From: CAZKWG01 sp964615375
GTDB taxonomy: Bacteria > Myxococcota_A > UBA796 > CAZKWG01
Length of the DNA: 64,000 nucleotides
Assembly: GCA_964615375.1 (NCBI GenBank)
Contig: CAZTOW010000023.1
Coordinates: 79,798 to 143,797, forward strand
Direction: 5' to 3'
The notes under the pieces were generated by a model that saw only the letters and a list, made by a program, of their open reading frames with translations, was not told the DNA's origin and did no database searches. Of the stretch, positions 50,849-59,627 are shown piece by piece (position 1 is the first letter of the stretch; the number at the start of each line of letters is the position of its first letter). The translations under genes were made by a program, and so were the position numbers.

Positions 50849-52360
50849 TCAGCTCACCTTGTTCCACACCGCCGACAGCCCGCCCGACCGGTAGGTGCTC
50901 ACCAGGCCGTAGGCCGATCCACTCCACTTGGGGTGGTACTCCAGGTGGGGCATGTCCCAGCCCCAGTCGCCGCCCCACTCGGTGAACCCGTTGCCCTTGC
51001 CGTAGGTCCCCAGCTTCTGCCAGTTCTTGCTGGGCGCGTCCCAGGTGGGGCCGGTGCCCTTGCTGTTCCAGAAGGCGATGTCCACGGCCAGGCCGTAGTT
51101 GTGCCAGGAGCCGCCGCCCTTGACCTTGGTGACGCCCTTGCCGCTGTTGTACAGCTCGTCCTGGCGCTCGAAGCTGCGGAACCCGTCCACCACGTAAGGC
51201 GAGAGCCCGTCGGCCTGCAGGTCCTTGATGGTGGCCTCGGCGATCTTCTTGACCTTGGGGCTCACGCTGGAGCTGTTCAGGCGCCCGCCTGGATCGGCGT
51301 TGCCCACGCTGACGGGGGTGCTGGGATCCTCGGTCTTCGAGTCCTTCTCGATCTTCTTCGCCGTCCCGCTGGTCAGCATCGCCGCGGTCTTCGGCCCCAC
51401 CACGCCGTCCACGTCCAGCCCGTTGGCCTTCTGGAAGGCCTTGACCGCCGCCGCCGTCTTCGCGCCGAAGTCCCCGTCCACCGTCACGCTGGCGCCGTAC
51501 TGGTTGAGCAGGCTCTGGAGCGTCTTGACCTGGTCCCCCTTGGAGCCGGTCTGGAGCGGGGGCGAGCCGGTGAGCGAGCTGCCCGTGCCCGTGTTCAGCT
51601 TCGCGTACAGGGCCGCCGCCGTCTTCGGGCCGACCACTCCGTCCACGCCGAGCTCGTAGCGGGTCTGGAAGCGCCGCACCGCCGCGTCGGTCTTCGCGCC
51701 GAAGTCGCCGTCCACCTCCAGCTGCTCCCCGTGCTTGTTGAGGAGCTGCTGGAGCAGCTTCACCTCCGATCCGCTCGATCCCTGCTTGAGGGGCGGGTCC
51801 CCGTCCAGCACCGCCGCCGCCGCGCTCTTCGCCTCCCGGTGGACCTCGGCCTGCCCGCCCCGGGCCGGCTCCAGCTTCGGCGCCGGGCCCTCGAAGCCCC
51901 GCGCCGCCCAGGCCCCGAAGCGCGCCCCCGCCTGCTCCGCGCTCCGCTCGCCCGCGTCCCCCGGCTGGTCCAGCGCCGTCTGGCCCGCGCCGCCCCCGGC
52001 CAGCGCATGCGCCGTCTCGTGCGCCGCCGTCTCCATGGCGTCGGCGTCGTCCAGGCCCAGGCCCTCGCCGAAGGACATGCGCCGCCCCTCGGTGCTGGCG
52101 ACCGCGCCGACGCTCTCGTTCTCCTCGCCCTCGCCGAAGCCCGCCTGCAGCCCCGACAGCGAGGTCCCGAAGGCCGCCCCCAGCAGCGCGTTCAGCGGCG
52201 CCTGGAAGGGCCCGTCGGCCTGCTCCTCGCCCTGCTCCGCCATCAGCTCGGCCATCAGCGAGTTGTCCAGGCCCTCGTCCTCGGCCAGATCGACGGGCGG
52301 GCCGCCCTTCGCGGCGCTGCTGCGGCGAGGAGGGGCGGCGTGCTTGCGGAGCTGCTCCAT
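50849..52360 (-). CDS. DUF4157-like / double peptidoglycan-binding / M15 peptidase protein
   Basis: The product has 503 residues without a signal peptide. Residues about 90-150 contain AAHETAHALAGG (HExxH, His114-His118) followed by GDAGERSAEQAG, the pattern of the DUF4157 (extracellular contractile injection system core) domain. Two PG_binding_1 domains follow at about 188-255 and 265-330, nearly repeated (VDGDFGAKTDAAVRRFQ, VDGDFGAKTAAAVKAFQ). The C-terminus (about 370-503) is an M15/VanY-type wall peptidase (VVDGFRSFERQDELYNSG, SWHNYGLAVDIAF, late His in DMPHLEYHP). It looks like a wall-cutting effector loaded into a phage-tail-like particle. No tail or sheath genes are in the window. Confidence 0.8.
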   Translation of the reverse strand: MEQLRKHAAPPRRSSAAKGGPPVDLAEDEGLDNSLMAELMAEQGEEQADGPFQAPLNALLGAAFGTSLSGLQAGFGEGEENESVGAVASTEGRRMSFGEGLGLDDADAMETAAHETAHALAGGGAGQTALDQPGDAGERSAEQAGARFGAWAARGFEGPAPKLEPARGGQAEVHREAKSAAAAVLDGDPPLKQGSSGSEVKLLQQLLNKHGEQLEVDGDFGAKTDAAVRRFQTRYELGVDGVVGPKTAAALYAKLNTGTGSSLTGSPPLQTGSKGDQVKTLQSLLNQYGASVTVDGDFGAKTAAAVKAFQKANGLDVDGVVGPKTAAMLTSGTAKKIEKDSKTEDPSTPVSVGNADPGGRLNSSSVSPKVKKIAEATIKDLQADGLSPYVVDGFRSFERQDELYNSGKGVTKVKGGGSWHNYGLAVDIAFWNSKGTGPTWDAPSKNWQKLGTYGKGNGFTEWGGDWGWDMPHLEYHPKWSGSAYGLVSTYRSGGLSAVWNKVS

Positions 52361-52571
52361 GGGGACTCCCGGTGCGGACGAGCGTAGATTGATCCTCCAT
52401 GATGCACAGGGCGCGCCCGCTCGCTCTCGGGGTGGAGCGTCTGTTCAGGGTGTCGGATCTCTTCCGAATTCGATGAAGACAGTCCCACCGTGTGCGTCCA
52501 AGACCTTTTGTCTTCGCGTCCGAGCCCCCGGAGACGCGGCGCGCGAGCCCGACCTGCGCTACGCTCTGCGC

Positions 52572-53375
52572 ATGGCCCGCCGCTTCCGCCGCCCGCCCCC
52601 CGATCTCATGCGCCGGCTCGCGCACCTCGCCGCGGAGAAGGTGCCTACGCGGACCTACATGAGCCTCTCCCTGCTGGGGGCCATGCTGGTCGGCTTCCTG
52701 TTCAGCGCCGGGCTGCTGGCGCTGGGGATGCACGGGCTGGTCGGGCGCTGGGCCCTGGTCTCGCTGGCGGCCTACGCCACCTTCCTGATGCTCTGCCGCG
52801 TGGCGCTGAGCCCGCTGGTGGAGGAGGCGGTGCCCGGCCACGACGACCGGCTGCTGCCGGACCTGTCGGGGAGCTCCGGGCCGGACCTGGTGGACCTCGG
52901 GCACATGCACAGCTCGGGCGGCGGCGGCGCGCCCGTCGGCGACGGCCCGGCGCCCGAGGACTTCGGCGGCGGGCGCTCGGGCGGCGGCGGGGCCGGCTCG
53001 ATCTGGGGCGAGCCCCGGGCCGGGAGCGGTGGCGGCGGCGGGGGCGGCGGGGGAGGGGACGTGGACGGCGAGGGCGTGGTTGCCCTGCTGCTCATCGGCG
53101 TGGTCCTGGCCCTCTTCGGCGCCTCCATCTACGTGATCTGGCAGGCCCCCGTGATCCTGACCGAGGCCGCCTTCGAGGTGCTGCTGGCGGCGGGGCTGGC
53201 GCGGGCGGCGAAGCGGCGCGGCTGGGCCAGCGCGCTGTTCAACTCCACGATCCTGCCCTTCCTCGTGGTCTTCGGGATGATCCTGGGGCTGGGCTGGGCG
53301 TCCCAGCACTTCTGCCCGGAGGCCGACCGGCTCAGCCTGGTGGTGGAGTGCGCGCAGGGCGCGAGAGAGGATTAG
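52572..53375 (+). CDS. Membrane protein with Gly-rich linker
   Basis: ATG 52572 gives 267 residues. Membrane segments lie at about 30-55, 62-82, 172-195, and 230-252. Between them a soluble, Gly/Ser/Asp-rich stretch (SSGGGGAPVGDG, then ten Gly in a row near 150-160) forms a flexible loop. The C-terminus has one Cys-bearing tail (HFCPEADRLSLVVECAQG). No family was recognised. It ends convergent with the adenine deaminase gene, overlapping by four bases. An earlier in-frame ATG near 52473 lacks a ribosome-binding site. Confidence 0.6.
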   Translation: MARRFRRPPPDLMRRLAHLAAEKVPTRTYMSLSLLGAMLVGFLFSAGLLALGMHGLVGRWALVSLAAYATFLMLCRVALSPLVEEAVPGHDDRLLPDLSGSSGPDLVDLGHMHSSGGGGAPVGDGPAPEDFGGGRSGGGGAGSIWGEPRAGSGGGGGGGGGGDVDGEGVVALLLIGVVLALFGASIYVIWQAPVILTEAAFEVLLAAGLARAAKRRGWASALFNSTILPFLVVFGMILGLGWASQHFCPEADRLSLVVECAQGARED

Positions 53376-54385
53376 GCCCGCGCCGCCTCGATCTCCGCCA
53401 TCAGCGCCGCCTTTCGGCCCTCGTCCATCCAGCTCGCCTCCACCGCGTTGCGGGCGAGCGCCAGGATCTCGCCCGGGCTCAGGTCCAGCGCCAGCGCGGT
53501 CGCGCGGAAATTCTCGGTGAGGTAGCCCCCGAAATAGGCCGGATCATCCGAGTTGATCGTCACGCACAGCCCGGCCTCCAGCAGGCGGCGGAGATTGTGC
53601 CGGGCCAGGTTCGGCACCACGCAGAGCCGCAGGTTGGACAGCGGGCACACCGTGAGCGGCACCCGACGGGCGGCCAGCTCGGCGACCAGGGCCGGATCCT
53701 CCTCGCAGCGCACCCCGTGGTCGATCCGGCTCACGGCCAGCAGGTCCAGGGCCTCGCGCACGTAGGCGGCCGGGCCCTCCTCGCCCGCGTGCGCCACCGC
53801 GCGGAGCCCCGCCGCCCGCGCCCGCGCGAAGACCCGGGCGAAGCGCGACGGCGGGTTGTCCCGCTCGCCCGAGTCCAGGCCCACGCCGGCCAGCTCCTCG
53901 CGCAACGGCAGCAGCTCGTCCAGGGTGCGCTCGGCCTCCTCCTCCGAGAGGTGGCGGAGGAAGCAGGGGATCAGCAGGCTGGTGACGCCCAGCTCGCGCT
54001 CGCCCCGGGCCAGGGCCCGCCTCAGGCCCCGGTGGACCACCGCGTACGGGATCCCGCGGGCCGCGTGCGTCTGGGGGTCCACGAAGATCTCGGCGTGGAC
54101 CACGCCGTCCTGGTGGGCGCGTTGGAGCCAGGCCCAGCACAGATCGTGGAAGTCGTCTTCGTCCCGCAGCACCGCCGAGGTCGCGTAGTACAGGTCCAGG
54201 AAGCTCTGGAGATCGTGGAAGGCGTAGGCCGCGCGCAGGCCCTCGACCGTGTCCCAGGGCAGCGGGATCCCATGCCGGGCGGCCTTCTGGAAGACCATCT
54301 CGGGCTCCAGCGTGCCCTCGATGTGCAGGTGGAGCTCGACCTTGGGAAGGCGGGAGAGGAGGGCGTCCAGGGCGCGTGGTTCCAT
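53372..54385 (-). CDS. add: Adenine (or adenosine) deaminase, Add family
   Basis: The product has 337 residues, a full amidohydrolase TIM barrel: metal ligands in ELHLHIEGTLEPEM (His19, His21), AVAHAGEEGP (third His and catalytic Glu), the SRIDHGVRCEE His and TINSDDPAYFGGYL (metal Asp pair). HIEGTLEPE and the short length are typical of the type-2 adenine deaminase (adenine to hypoxanthine) subgroup, while adenosine deaminases usually read HLDGxL. Purine salvage in the cytoplasm. No purine gene is nearby. Confidence 0.9.
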   Translation of the reverse strand: MEPRALDALLSRLPKVELHLHIEGTLEPEMVFQKAARHGIPLPWDTVEGLRAAYAFHDLQSFLDLYYATSAVLRDEDDFHDLCWAWLQRAHQDGVVHAEIFVDPQTHAARGIPYAVVHRGLRRALARGERELGVTSLLIPCFLRHLSEEEAERTLDELLPLREELAGVGLDSGERDNPPSRFARVFARARAAGLRAVAHAGEEGPAAYVREALDLLAVSRIDHGVRCEEDPALVAELAARRVPLTVCPLSNLRLCVVPNLARHNLRRLLEAGLCVTINSDDPAYFGGYLTENFRATALALDLSPGEILALARNAVEASWMDEGRKAALMAEIEAARA

Positions 54386-54412
54386 GCCGCTCCGCCTATC
54401 GCGAGCGCCCCT

Positions 54413-55303
54413 TCAAGGCTGGTGCCCCACCCGCACCTCCATCGTCGGGTGCCGCTCGGCCAGGGCCTCCAGCGCCGCCAGGCTGCGCTCCCCGCGGGGG
54501 GCGTCGGCGGTGAAGGTGCCCGGCGCCACCCCGTGCTCCCAGCCCCAGCGCGTGTGGCAGGCGTCCCCGGTCAACAGCACCGGGCCCTCGGGCGTGCGGA
54601 CGACGAAGGCGGTGGAGCCCGGCGTGTGGCCCGGGACCCAGAGCGCGAACACGCTGCTGTCCCCGAACACGTCCAGCGCGCCCTCGAAGTGCGCGTCCGG
54701 CTGGAAGGCCCACTCCCGCAGCGCTCCCTTGCCGGCGAGCGCGCGCTCCGTGGGGCCGCGGACCAGGAGGTTCACCGCGCTCCGGGCGCCGGCCTCGCCG
54801 GGGCCGGTGTAGAGCGGCGTCGCGTCGGGCACGTCGGGCATGCCCGTCAGGTGGTCCAGGTGCAGGTGCGTCAGGAACACGCCCGCCACCTCCCGACCCG
54901 CCAGCCAGTCCGAGAGGGGCTCGCGGACCTCCAGCAGCTCCGTGTGCATGGCCTTCGCCGCGATCCCGCGGATCGCCGCCTGCTCCGGCGCGTCGCGCAG
55001 CGCCACCTCCGCCCCGGTGTCCACCAGGAACAGGCCGCGCTCGGGGTGCTCCAGCGCGTGGAAGTAGACCTGGATGGGCTCGTCCCGGTCGGTGAGCCCG
55101 GCGTCGGCCGCCCTCGGATCCTCGAGGTCCAGCAGCCCGGAGAGCGGGACCTGCCAGTCCGCGCTGGCCACGGTCCGAAGCCGGACGGGCCCCGGCTGCT
55201 CCAGCAGCGCCTCCCAGTCGGCGGGGGCGGCCCCGCCCAGCGTGGACGGGGCGACGGGGTGGTGGGTGAGGGCGCAGCCGAGGGCGAAGAGGGCAAGCAG
55301 CAT
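54413..55303 (-). CDS. Exported metallo-beta-lactamase-fold hydrolase (lactonase-like)
   Basis: The product has 296 residues with a lipobox-like start (MLLALFALGC). It has the full metal motif THLHLDHLTG, then PGHTPGSTAF, LLTGDACHT and a late His in VRVGHQP. The layout resembles AHL-lactonase/AttM-like enzymes and related esterases of the fold, but substrate residues cannot be judged. It is probably lipid-anchored in the envelope. It is divergent from the cupin gene across a 148-base gap that holds a perfect palindrome, so the two may be controlled together. Confidence 0.85.
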   Translation of the reverse strand: MLLALFALGCALTHHPVAPSTLGGAAPADWEALLEQPGPVRLRTVASADWQVPLSGLLDLEDPRAADAGLTDRDEPIQVYFHALEHPERGLFLVDTGAEVALRDAPEQAAIRGIAAKAMHTELLEVREPLSDWLAGREVAGVFLTHLHLDHLTGMPDVPDATPLYTGPGEAGARSAVNLLVRGPTERALAGKGALREWAFQPDAHFEGALDVFGDSSVFALWVPGHTPGSTAFVVRTPEGPVLLTGDACHTRWGWEHGVAPGTFTADAPRGERSLAALEALAERHPTMEVRVGHQP

Positions 55304-55366
55304 GGGGACCTCCTGAAGACGCCAGAGAGGTATCCATGCGCGTGTGGGTCATGAAGTGCGAGAATT

Positions 55367-55379
55367 GGCATGATGCCAT
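55367..55379. promoter_or_regulatory. Palindrome between divergent genes, candidate operator
   Basis: TGGCAT-G-ATGCCA, a perfect 6+1+6 palindrome in an AT-richer stretch between the lactamase-fold gene (minus) and the cupin gene (plus). Fits a dimeric repressor site. Confidence 0.5.
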
Positions 55380-55451
55380 TCGATATTGGATGGCCCTTTG
55401 TATCGTCAGGCGGGCTCTGGTAGCCTTGGGGCTCACCCAGAGGAGCCCCCC

Positions 55452-55904
55452 ATGCCTCGTTCCGCGCTCGTCGTCTCGCTCGTCGCCCTCTCCGGTCTCG
55501 CCCTCGCGGGCGACACGCCCAAGGACACCTTCCTCCCTTCGGGCTCGCTCACCTGGGTGAAGCCCTTCGGGCCGCAGGGCCCGGAGTTCTCCTACGTCTA
55601 CGGCGACCCGAAGACCGGGCCCTGGCAGGGCCTGATGCGGTCGAACGAGGGGGGCGGCGCCGGCTGGCACACCCACGACGCGCCCTACACGGCGATCGTG
55701 GTGGAGGGGACCTGGCAGCACTTCTACGCGGGCGAGACGACCACGAAGGACCTTCCCCCGGGCTCCTTCTGGTCGCAGGCGGGCGGGGCCAACCACGACG
55801 ACCGCTGCGTCAAGGGTCCCTGCGTCATCTTCATCAATTCGACCGGTCCGCAGACCTACCACCCGAAGACGGCCGACGGCAAGGACGTGCCGGCCCAGCG
55901 CTGA
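55452..55904 (+). CDS. Exported cupin-fold protein
   Basis: ATG 55452 follows AGGAGC and opens a signal peptide (ALVVSLVALSGLALAG). The 150-residue product has a single cupin domain: GAGWHTHDAPYTAIVVEG gives the first His pair, and LPPGSFWSQAGGANHDDRC gives the later His. It resembles DUF4437-type cupins. Metal binding is likely. Periplasmic; the reaction is unknown. Start shared with the divergent control region. Confidence 0.8.
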   Translation: MPRSALVVSLVALSGLALAGDTPKDTFLPSGSLTWVKPFGPQGPEFSYVYGDPKTGPWQGLMRSNEGGGAGWHTHDAPYTAIVVEGTWQHFYAGETTTKDLPPGSFWSQAGGANHDDRCVKGPCVIFINSTGPQTYHPKTADGKDVPAQR

Positions 55905-56025
55905 GGCTCCCGGGCGCCCGTCGCCCTGGGCTCCGCTGTCCTGATCGGGGCCACCCCCTGGCCGGAAGAGGCCACGCGCCCGGTCGGGTCGCGGCCGTAG
56001 GATGGGCTCGCACGCTGGAGCTGTG

Positions 56026-57372
56026 ATGCCCATCCCTCTCCCAGGCCCCGACGGCGGGACTCTCGGACTCGACAACGTCCAGGCTTTCAGCAAGGAGCCT
56101 CTGGACTTCCTGCTGCGCAACCGGGCCACCTACGGCGACCGCTACCGGATGGACTTCGCGGGCGCCGAGGTGGTGGTGCTCTGCCACCCCGACGACATCC
56201 GGCTGGTGCTGGGGCCGCAGCGCGATCGGGTGCAGAAGTGGCAGAAGGCGCGGGCGCCCTTCGAGCGGGTCACGCCGGTGAACCTCGTGATCCTCGAGGG
56301 GCAGGCCTGGTCGCCCCTGAGGTCCATCGCCGAGGCGGGCCTCGGGCCCGCGGGGAGCGGCGCGCAGGTGGCGCAGCAGGTCGCGCTGGCGCTCGGGCGA
56401 GGGGAGGCCTGGGCCGCCGCGAAGACCGTGGACATCGCGAGCCAGACCTCGCTGCTGCACCGGAGCGCGCTCTGCGCCGCGCTGCTCGGCTACGATGACA
56501 TCGCGCTGGACGCGCCAGAGCTCGCCCGGGCCCTCGACGAGCAGATGGCGCTGTTCATGAAGGACGCGCGCTCCCCGGTCCGCCCGCCCACCTGGCTCCC
56601 GACGCGCGCCAACCGCTCCCGGCGTCAGGCGCGGCGCGTCATCGACGCCGGATTCGCCGAGGCCATCCGCCAGCGTCGGGCCGGGGCCCTGGGCTCGGAC
56701 GTGCTCTCCGGGCTGCTGAGCGCCTCCGCCGGGGAGCGCCGGCTCGAGGACGCGGAGGCCGCGGAGCTGCTGCTCTCGCTCTTCGTCGCCGGGCGGGAGA
56801 CCCCGGCGCGCGCGCTGACCTGGGCGCTGCACAGCCTCGCCTGGAGCGCCGACCTCCAGGACGCCGTCGCCGCCGAGGTCGAGGCCGTCACGGGCGGCGG
56901 GCCGCTGGAGGCGGCGCACCTGGGCCAGCTCACCCTCACCCGCCAGGTCCTGCTGGAGGCGCTCCGCATGTATCCGCCGGCCTGGTCCCTCGTCTTCCGC
57001 GAGGTCCTGAGCCCCGTGGAGCTGCCCGGGCTCACCCTGCCGCCCGGCGCCGTGGTCTACATGAGCCCCTGGGTCGTCCACCGGGATCTCCGCTTCTGGC
57101 CCTCGCCCGACACCTTCGACCCGACCCGCTTCGCGTCGGGCTGGGAGGAGCGCGCCCACCCCTACGCCTGGCTGCCCTTCGGCGGCAGCCCCCGGGAGTG
57201 CGTCGGTCGGCGGCTGGTGCTGAGCGAGGGGCTGGCCCTGATCGGCGCGCTGGTGCGCGGCTGGCGCTTCACCCCGCCCCCGGGCGAGCAGCCCATCCCG
57301 CCGGAGGGCGCGTTCACCCTGCAGCCCAGCCGGCCCGTGCTCCTCGAGGTCGCGCGGCGCGCCCGCGGTTAG
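56026..57372 (+). CDS. Cytochrome P450
   Basis: ATG 56026 is preferred (GGAG upstream); ATG 56002 would add 8 residues. The product has 448 residues: the I-helix AGRETPARAL, the ExxR motif EALR, the PxxF-like PDTFDPTRF region, and the heme loop FGGSPRECVGRR with Cys392 as axial ligand. In the usual FxxGxRxCxG the fourth residue is Gly; here it is Ser. The oxygen-binding Thr is represented by AGRET. It resembles CYP102/CYP4-like soluble forms from proteobacteria. It lies 21 bases upstream of a glutathione S-transferase and then a LysR regulator, suggesting a small oxidation-detoxification cluster. Redox partners are not in the window. Confidence 0.93.
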   Translation: MPIPLPGPDGGTLGLDNVQAFSKEPLDFLLRNRATYGDRYRMDFAGAEVVVLCHPDDIRLVLGPQRDRVQKWQKARAPFERVTPVNLVILEGQAWSPLRSIAEAGLGPAGSGAQVAQQVALALGRGEAWAAAKTVDIASQTSLLHRSALCAALLGYDDIALDAPELARALDEQMALFMKDARSPVRPPTWLPTRANRSRRQARRVIDAGFAEAIRQRRAGALGSDVLSGLLSASAGERRLEDAEAAELLLSLFVAGRETPARALTWALHSLAWSADLQDAVAAEVEAVTGGGPLEAAHLGQLTLTRQVLLEALRMYPPAWSLVFREVLSPVELPGLTLPPGAVVYMSPWVVHRDLRFWPSPDTFDPTRFASGWEERAHPYAWLPFGGSPRECVGRRLVLSEGLALIGALVRGWRFTPPPGEQPIPPEGAFTLQPSRPVLLEVARRARG

Positions 57373-57393
57373 AGGCTCTCACCCGGGGAGCCC

Positions 57394-58050
57394 ATGCGCC
57401 TGTTCCGCTTCGCCTACAGCCCCTACGTCCACAAGGTCCAGGCCTTCCTGGACCTCTGCGGGACGCCGTACACGACCGTGGACGTCCCCTACGCCGACCG
57501 CTCGGTCCTCCTGGAGGTCAGCCCCGGCTACGTCCACGTCCCCGTCCTGGAGCTCGCTCCGGGCGAGGTCGTGCAGGACTCCCGCCGGATCCTGGAGGTG
57601 CTCACCGCGCGCGCCCCCTGGTCCGCGCTGGTGCCCGAGGGCCAGGAGGCGGCCGCCTGGGCCTACCACGACTGGGTGGACGCCACGCTGGAGGAGCAGC
57701 TCTTCCGCCTCGCCACCCCCGGCATCCGGGCGCGCTTCCCCACCCCGAACGAGCGCGCGCTCTTCACCCTGGTCAAGGAGCGGAAGTACGGCGCCGGCTG
57801 CGTGGAGCGCTGGAAGGAGGAGGGCGAGGCCCTGCTGGCGCGCGGGCTGGCCCTCCTGGCGCCGACGCGGGTGACGCTCTCGCGCCGGAGCTTCCTGCTG
57901 GGCGAGGCCCCGACCATCGCCGACGCGGCCCTGTACGGGCAGATCGTGATGTGCGAGGCCGGCAGCCCGGGGGTGACGGCGGCCTTCGGGGCCGAGGTGG
58001 GGGCCTGGCTGGGGCGCCTGCGGGCGCTGGGGGTCGGCGGGGGATCCTGA
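57394..58050 (+). CDS. Glutathione S-transferase-like protein
   Basis: The product has 218 residues. The N-terminal thioredoxin-fold domain (LFRFAYSPYVHKVQAFLDLC, PVLEL, QDSRRILEVL) carries the active-site Ser/Tyr of bacterial GSTs near residue 9, and the C-terminal helical domain ends with GEAPTIADAALYGQI. Conjugation of glutathione or peroxide reduction is typical of the family. ATG 57394 follows GGGGAGCCC. It sits between the P450 and the LysR gene, only one base before the latter's ATG, so the three are probably one transcript. Confidence 0.88.
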   Translation: MRLFRFAYSPYVHKVQAFLDLCGTPYTTVDVPYADRSVLLEVSPGYVHVPVLELAPGEVVQDSRRILEVLTARAPWSALVPEGQEAAAWAYHDWVDATLEEQLFRLATPGIRARFPTPNERALFTLVKERKYGAGCVERWKEEGEALLARGLALLAPTRVTLSRRSFLLGEAPTIADAALYGQIVMCEAGSPGVTAAFGAEVGAWLGRLRALGVGGGS

Positions 58051-58051
58051 G

Positions 58052-58951
58052 ATGGACATCTCCTGGGACGACGTCCGCCTCTTCCTGGCCATCGCCGAGG
58101 GGGGCAGCCTCAGCGCCGCCGCCCGTCGCCTGCGGGTGGCCCAGCCCACCGTCACCCGCCGCCTGCGCGAGCTGGAGCACGCCCTGGGCGCCGCCCTCTT
58201 CCGCCGCTCGGTCGAGGGCGTGACGCTGACCGACGAGGGCGCCCGCCTGCTGGAGCCGGCGCGACGCATGGCGGAGTGGGCCGGCGAGCTGAGCCGCGTC
58301 GCCGAGCGCCCCGATCAGGGCCCCACCGGCCGCGTGCGCGTGGCGGCCACCCCCTACCTGGCGGCCGAGCTGCTGGCCCCGCTGGCTGGCTGGCTGGCCG
58401 AGGCCCACCCCGGGCTCCTGCTGGAGGTGAGCGCGTCGGTGGCCTACGCCGAGCTCGGCCGGGGCGAGGCCGATCTCGCCCTGCGCGCCCGCCCCGCCAG
58501 CAGCCCCGAGCTGGAGACGGTGGCCTCCATCACCCATGGCGTCGCCGTCTTCGCCGCCCCCGCCCTCGCCGCGCGCCTGGGGCCCCGCCCGAAGCTCACG
58601 GAGATCCCCTGGGTGGCCTGGTGCGCGCCCTACGACGCCGTCCCGCCCAACCCCCAGCTCCAGGAGGCCATCCCCGGCTTCGTCCCGTCATTCTCGGCGG
58701 ACGACTACCTCGTGCTCCTGGCCGCCGCCGAGGCCGGCGCGGGCGCCATCGCCCTCGGCGACCTGCGCCACCGCTTCTCCCGCCCGCGGTCCCTGGTCCC
58801 GCTGGAGGTGGACCTGGGCCCGCACAGCCGCGCCACCCTCCACCTCGTGTGCCCGCGCTCGGCGCTGGCCATCCCCCGCGTGCGAAAGGTGGCGTGGATC
58901 CTGGAGGAGCTGATGCTGGAGGCCCGGCCCTGGGCCGCCGCGGCCCGCTAA
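58052..58951 (+). CDS. LysR-family transcriptional regulator
   Basis: The product has 299 residues. The winged-helix domain at 1-62 reads VRLFLAIAEGGSLSAAARRL, VAQPTVTRRLRELEHALG. The C-terminal periplasmic-binding-like co-inducer domain (GRVRVAATPYLAAELLAPLA, LALRARPASSPELETVASI) is complete. Directly downstream of the P450 and GST genes, it probably regulates them, though LysR genes are more often divergent from their targets. It ends convergent with the DUF434 gene, overlapping by four bases. Confidence 0.92.
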   Translation: MDISWDDVRLFLAIAEGGSLSAAARRLRVAQPTVTRRLRELEHALGAALFRRSVEGVTLTDEGARLLEPARRMAEWAGELSRVAERPDQGPTGRVRVAATPYLAAELLAPLAGWLAEAHPGLLLEVSASVAYAELGRGEADLALRARPASSPELETVASITHGVAVFAAPALAARLGPRPKLTEIPWVAWCAPYDAVPPNPQLQEAIPGFVPSFSADDYLVLLAAAEAGAGAIALGDLRHRFSRPRSLVPLEVDLGPHSRATLHLVCPRSALAIPRVRKVAWILEELMLEARPWAAAAR

Positions 58952-59625
58952 GCGCCCAGGTCCACCACCCACACCCCCGGCAGTCCGGCCAGCACCCCGC
59001 CCACCAGATCGACGTGGGCCCTCGCCCGGTCCAGCAGCGGCCCGTCCGAGCTGCACAGCGGCAGGCCGAGCTCCAGGAGGGCCCGGTCGGCGTTGTCCTC
59101 CAGGATCACCTCCGCCCCGCGCTCGCGCAGCCGCGCCGCCAGGCGACCCGAGTTGGAGACCGGGCGATCGAGCACCCAGATCACCCGCGCGGCCGGCGCC
59201 AGGGACGCCAGGAGCAGGTCCAGGGCCCGCTCCGTCTCGGTGACCGCGCGGTAGCTCCCGTGCACGCTGGCCAGATCCCGGCAGAGCCCGTCCTGTCCCC
59301 GCAGCACCAGGCCACCGGAGAGCGCGGCCTCCACGGTCACGATCTGGTTGAAGCCGTCCACCGCCACCTCCGCGCCGGCGAGGTCTACCCGCTTCGCCCT
59401 GCGGGCTTCGGGGTCGGCGCAGGTGGCGCGGGCCAGGGCGATCCGCTGCCGCCGGGTGAGCTGGAAGTGGTCGCCGACCAGGGTGAGCGCGGCCTCCACC
59501 GCGTAGCCGCGGGCCAGCAGCCAGCGCAGATCGCCGGCCGCCTCGCGCAGGCGAGGCAGGATCTCCGGCCGGAAGAGGCGCTCGTCCTCGGGGTGCGGGC
59601 CGCGGTGCTCGCGCTGGTCGGGCAC
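58948..59625 (-). CDS. DUF434/DUF5616 protein
   Basis: GTG 59625 gives 225 residues. The N-terminal part (LFRPEILPRLREAAGDLRWL, ARGYAVEAALTLVGDHFQLT, RRQRIALARATCA) matches the DUF434 pattern, and the rest (VDLAGAEVAVDGFNQIVTVE, LDRPVSNSGRLA, ILEDNADRALLE) matches DUF5616, a possible nuclease- or nucleotide-binding-like domain. The family is best known from archaea. Cytoplasmic. It is 2 bases after the GNAT-methyltransferase gene stop, same strand. Function unknown. Confidence 0.8.
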   Translation of the reverse strand: MPDQREHRGPHPEDERLFRPEILPRLREAAGDLRWLLARGYAVEAALTLVGDHFQLTRRQRIALARATCADPEARRAKRVDLAGAEVAVDGFNQIVTVEAALSGGLVLRGQDGLCRDLASVHGSYRAVTETERALDLLLASLAPAARVIWVLDRPVSNSGRLAARLRERGAEVILEDNADRALLELGLPLCSSDGPLLDRARAHVDLVGGVLAGLPGVWVVDLGA

Positions 59626-59627
59626 GC

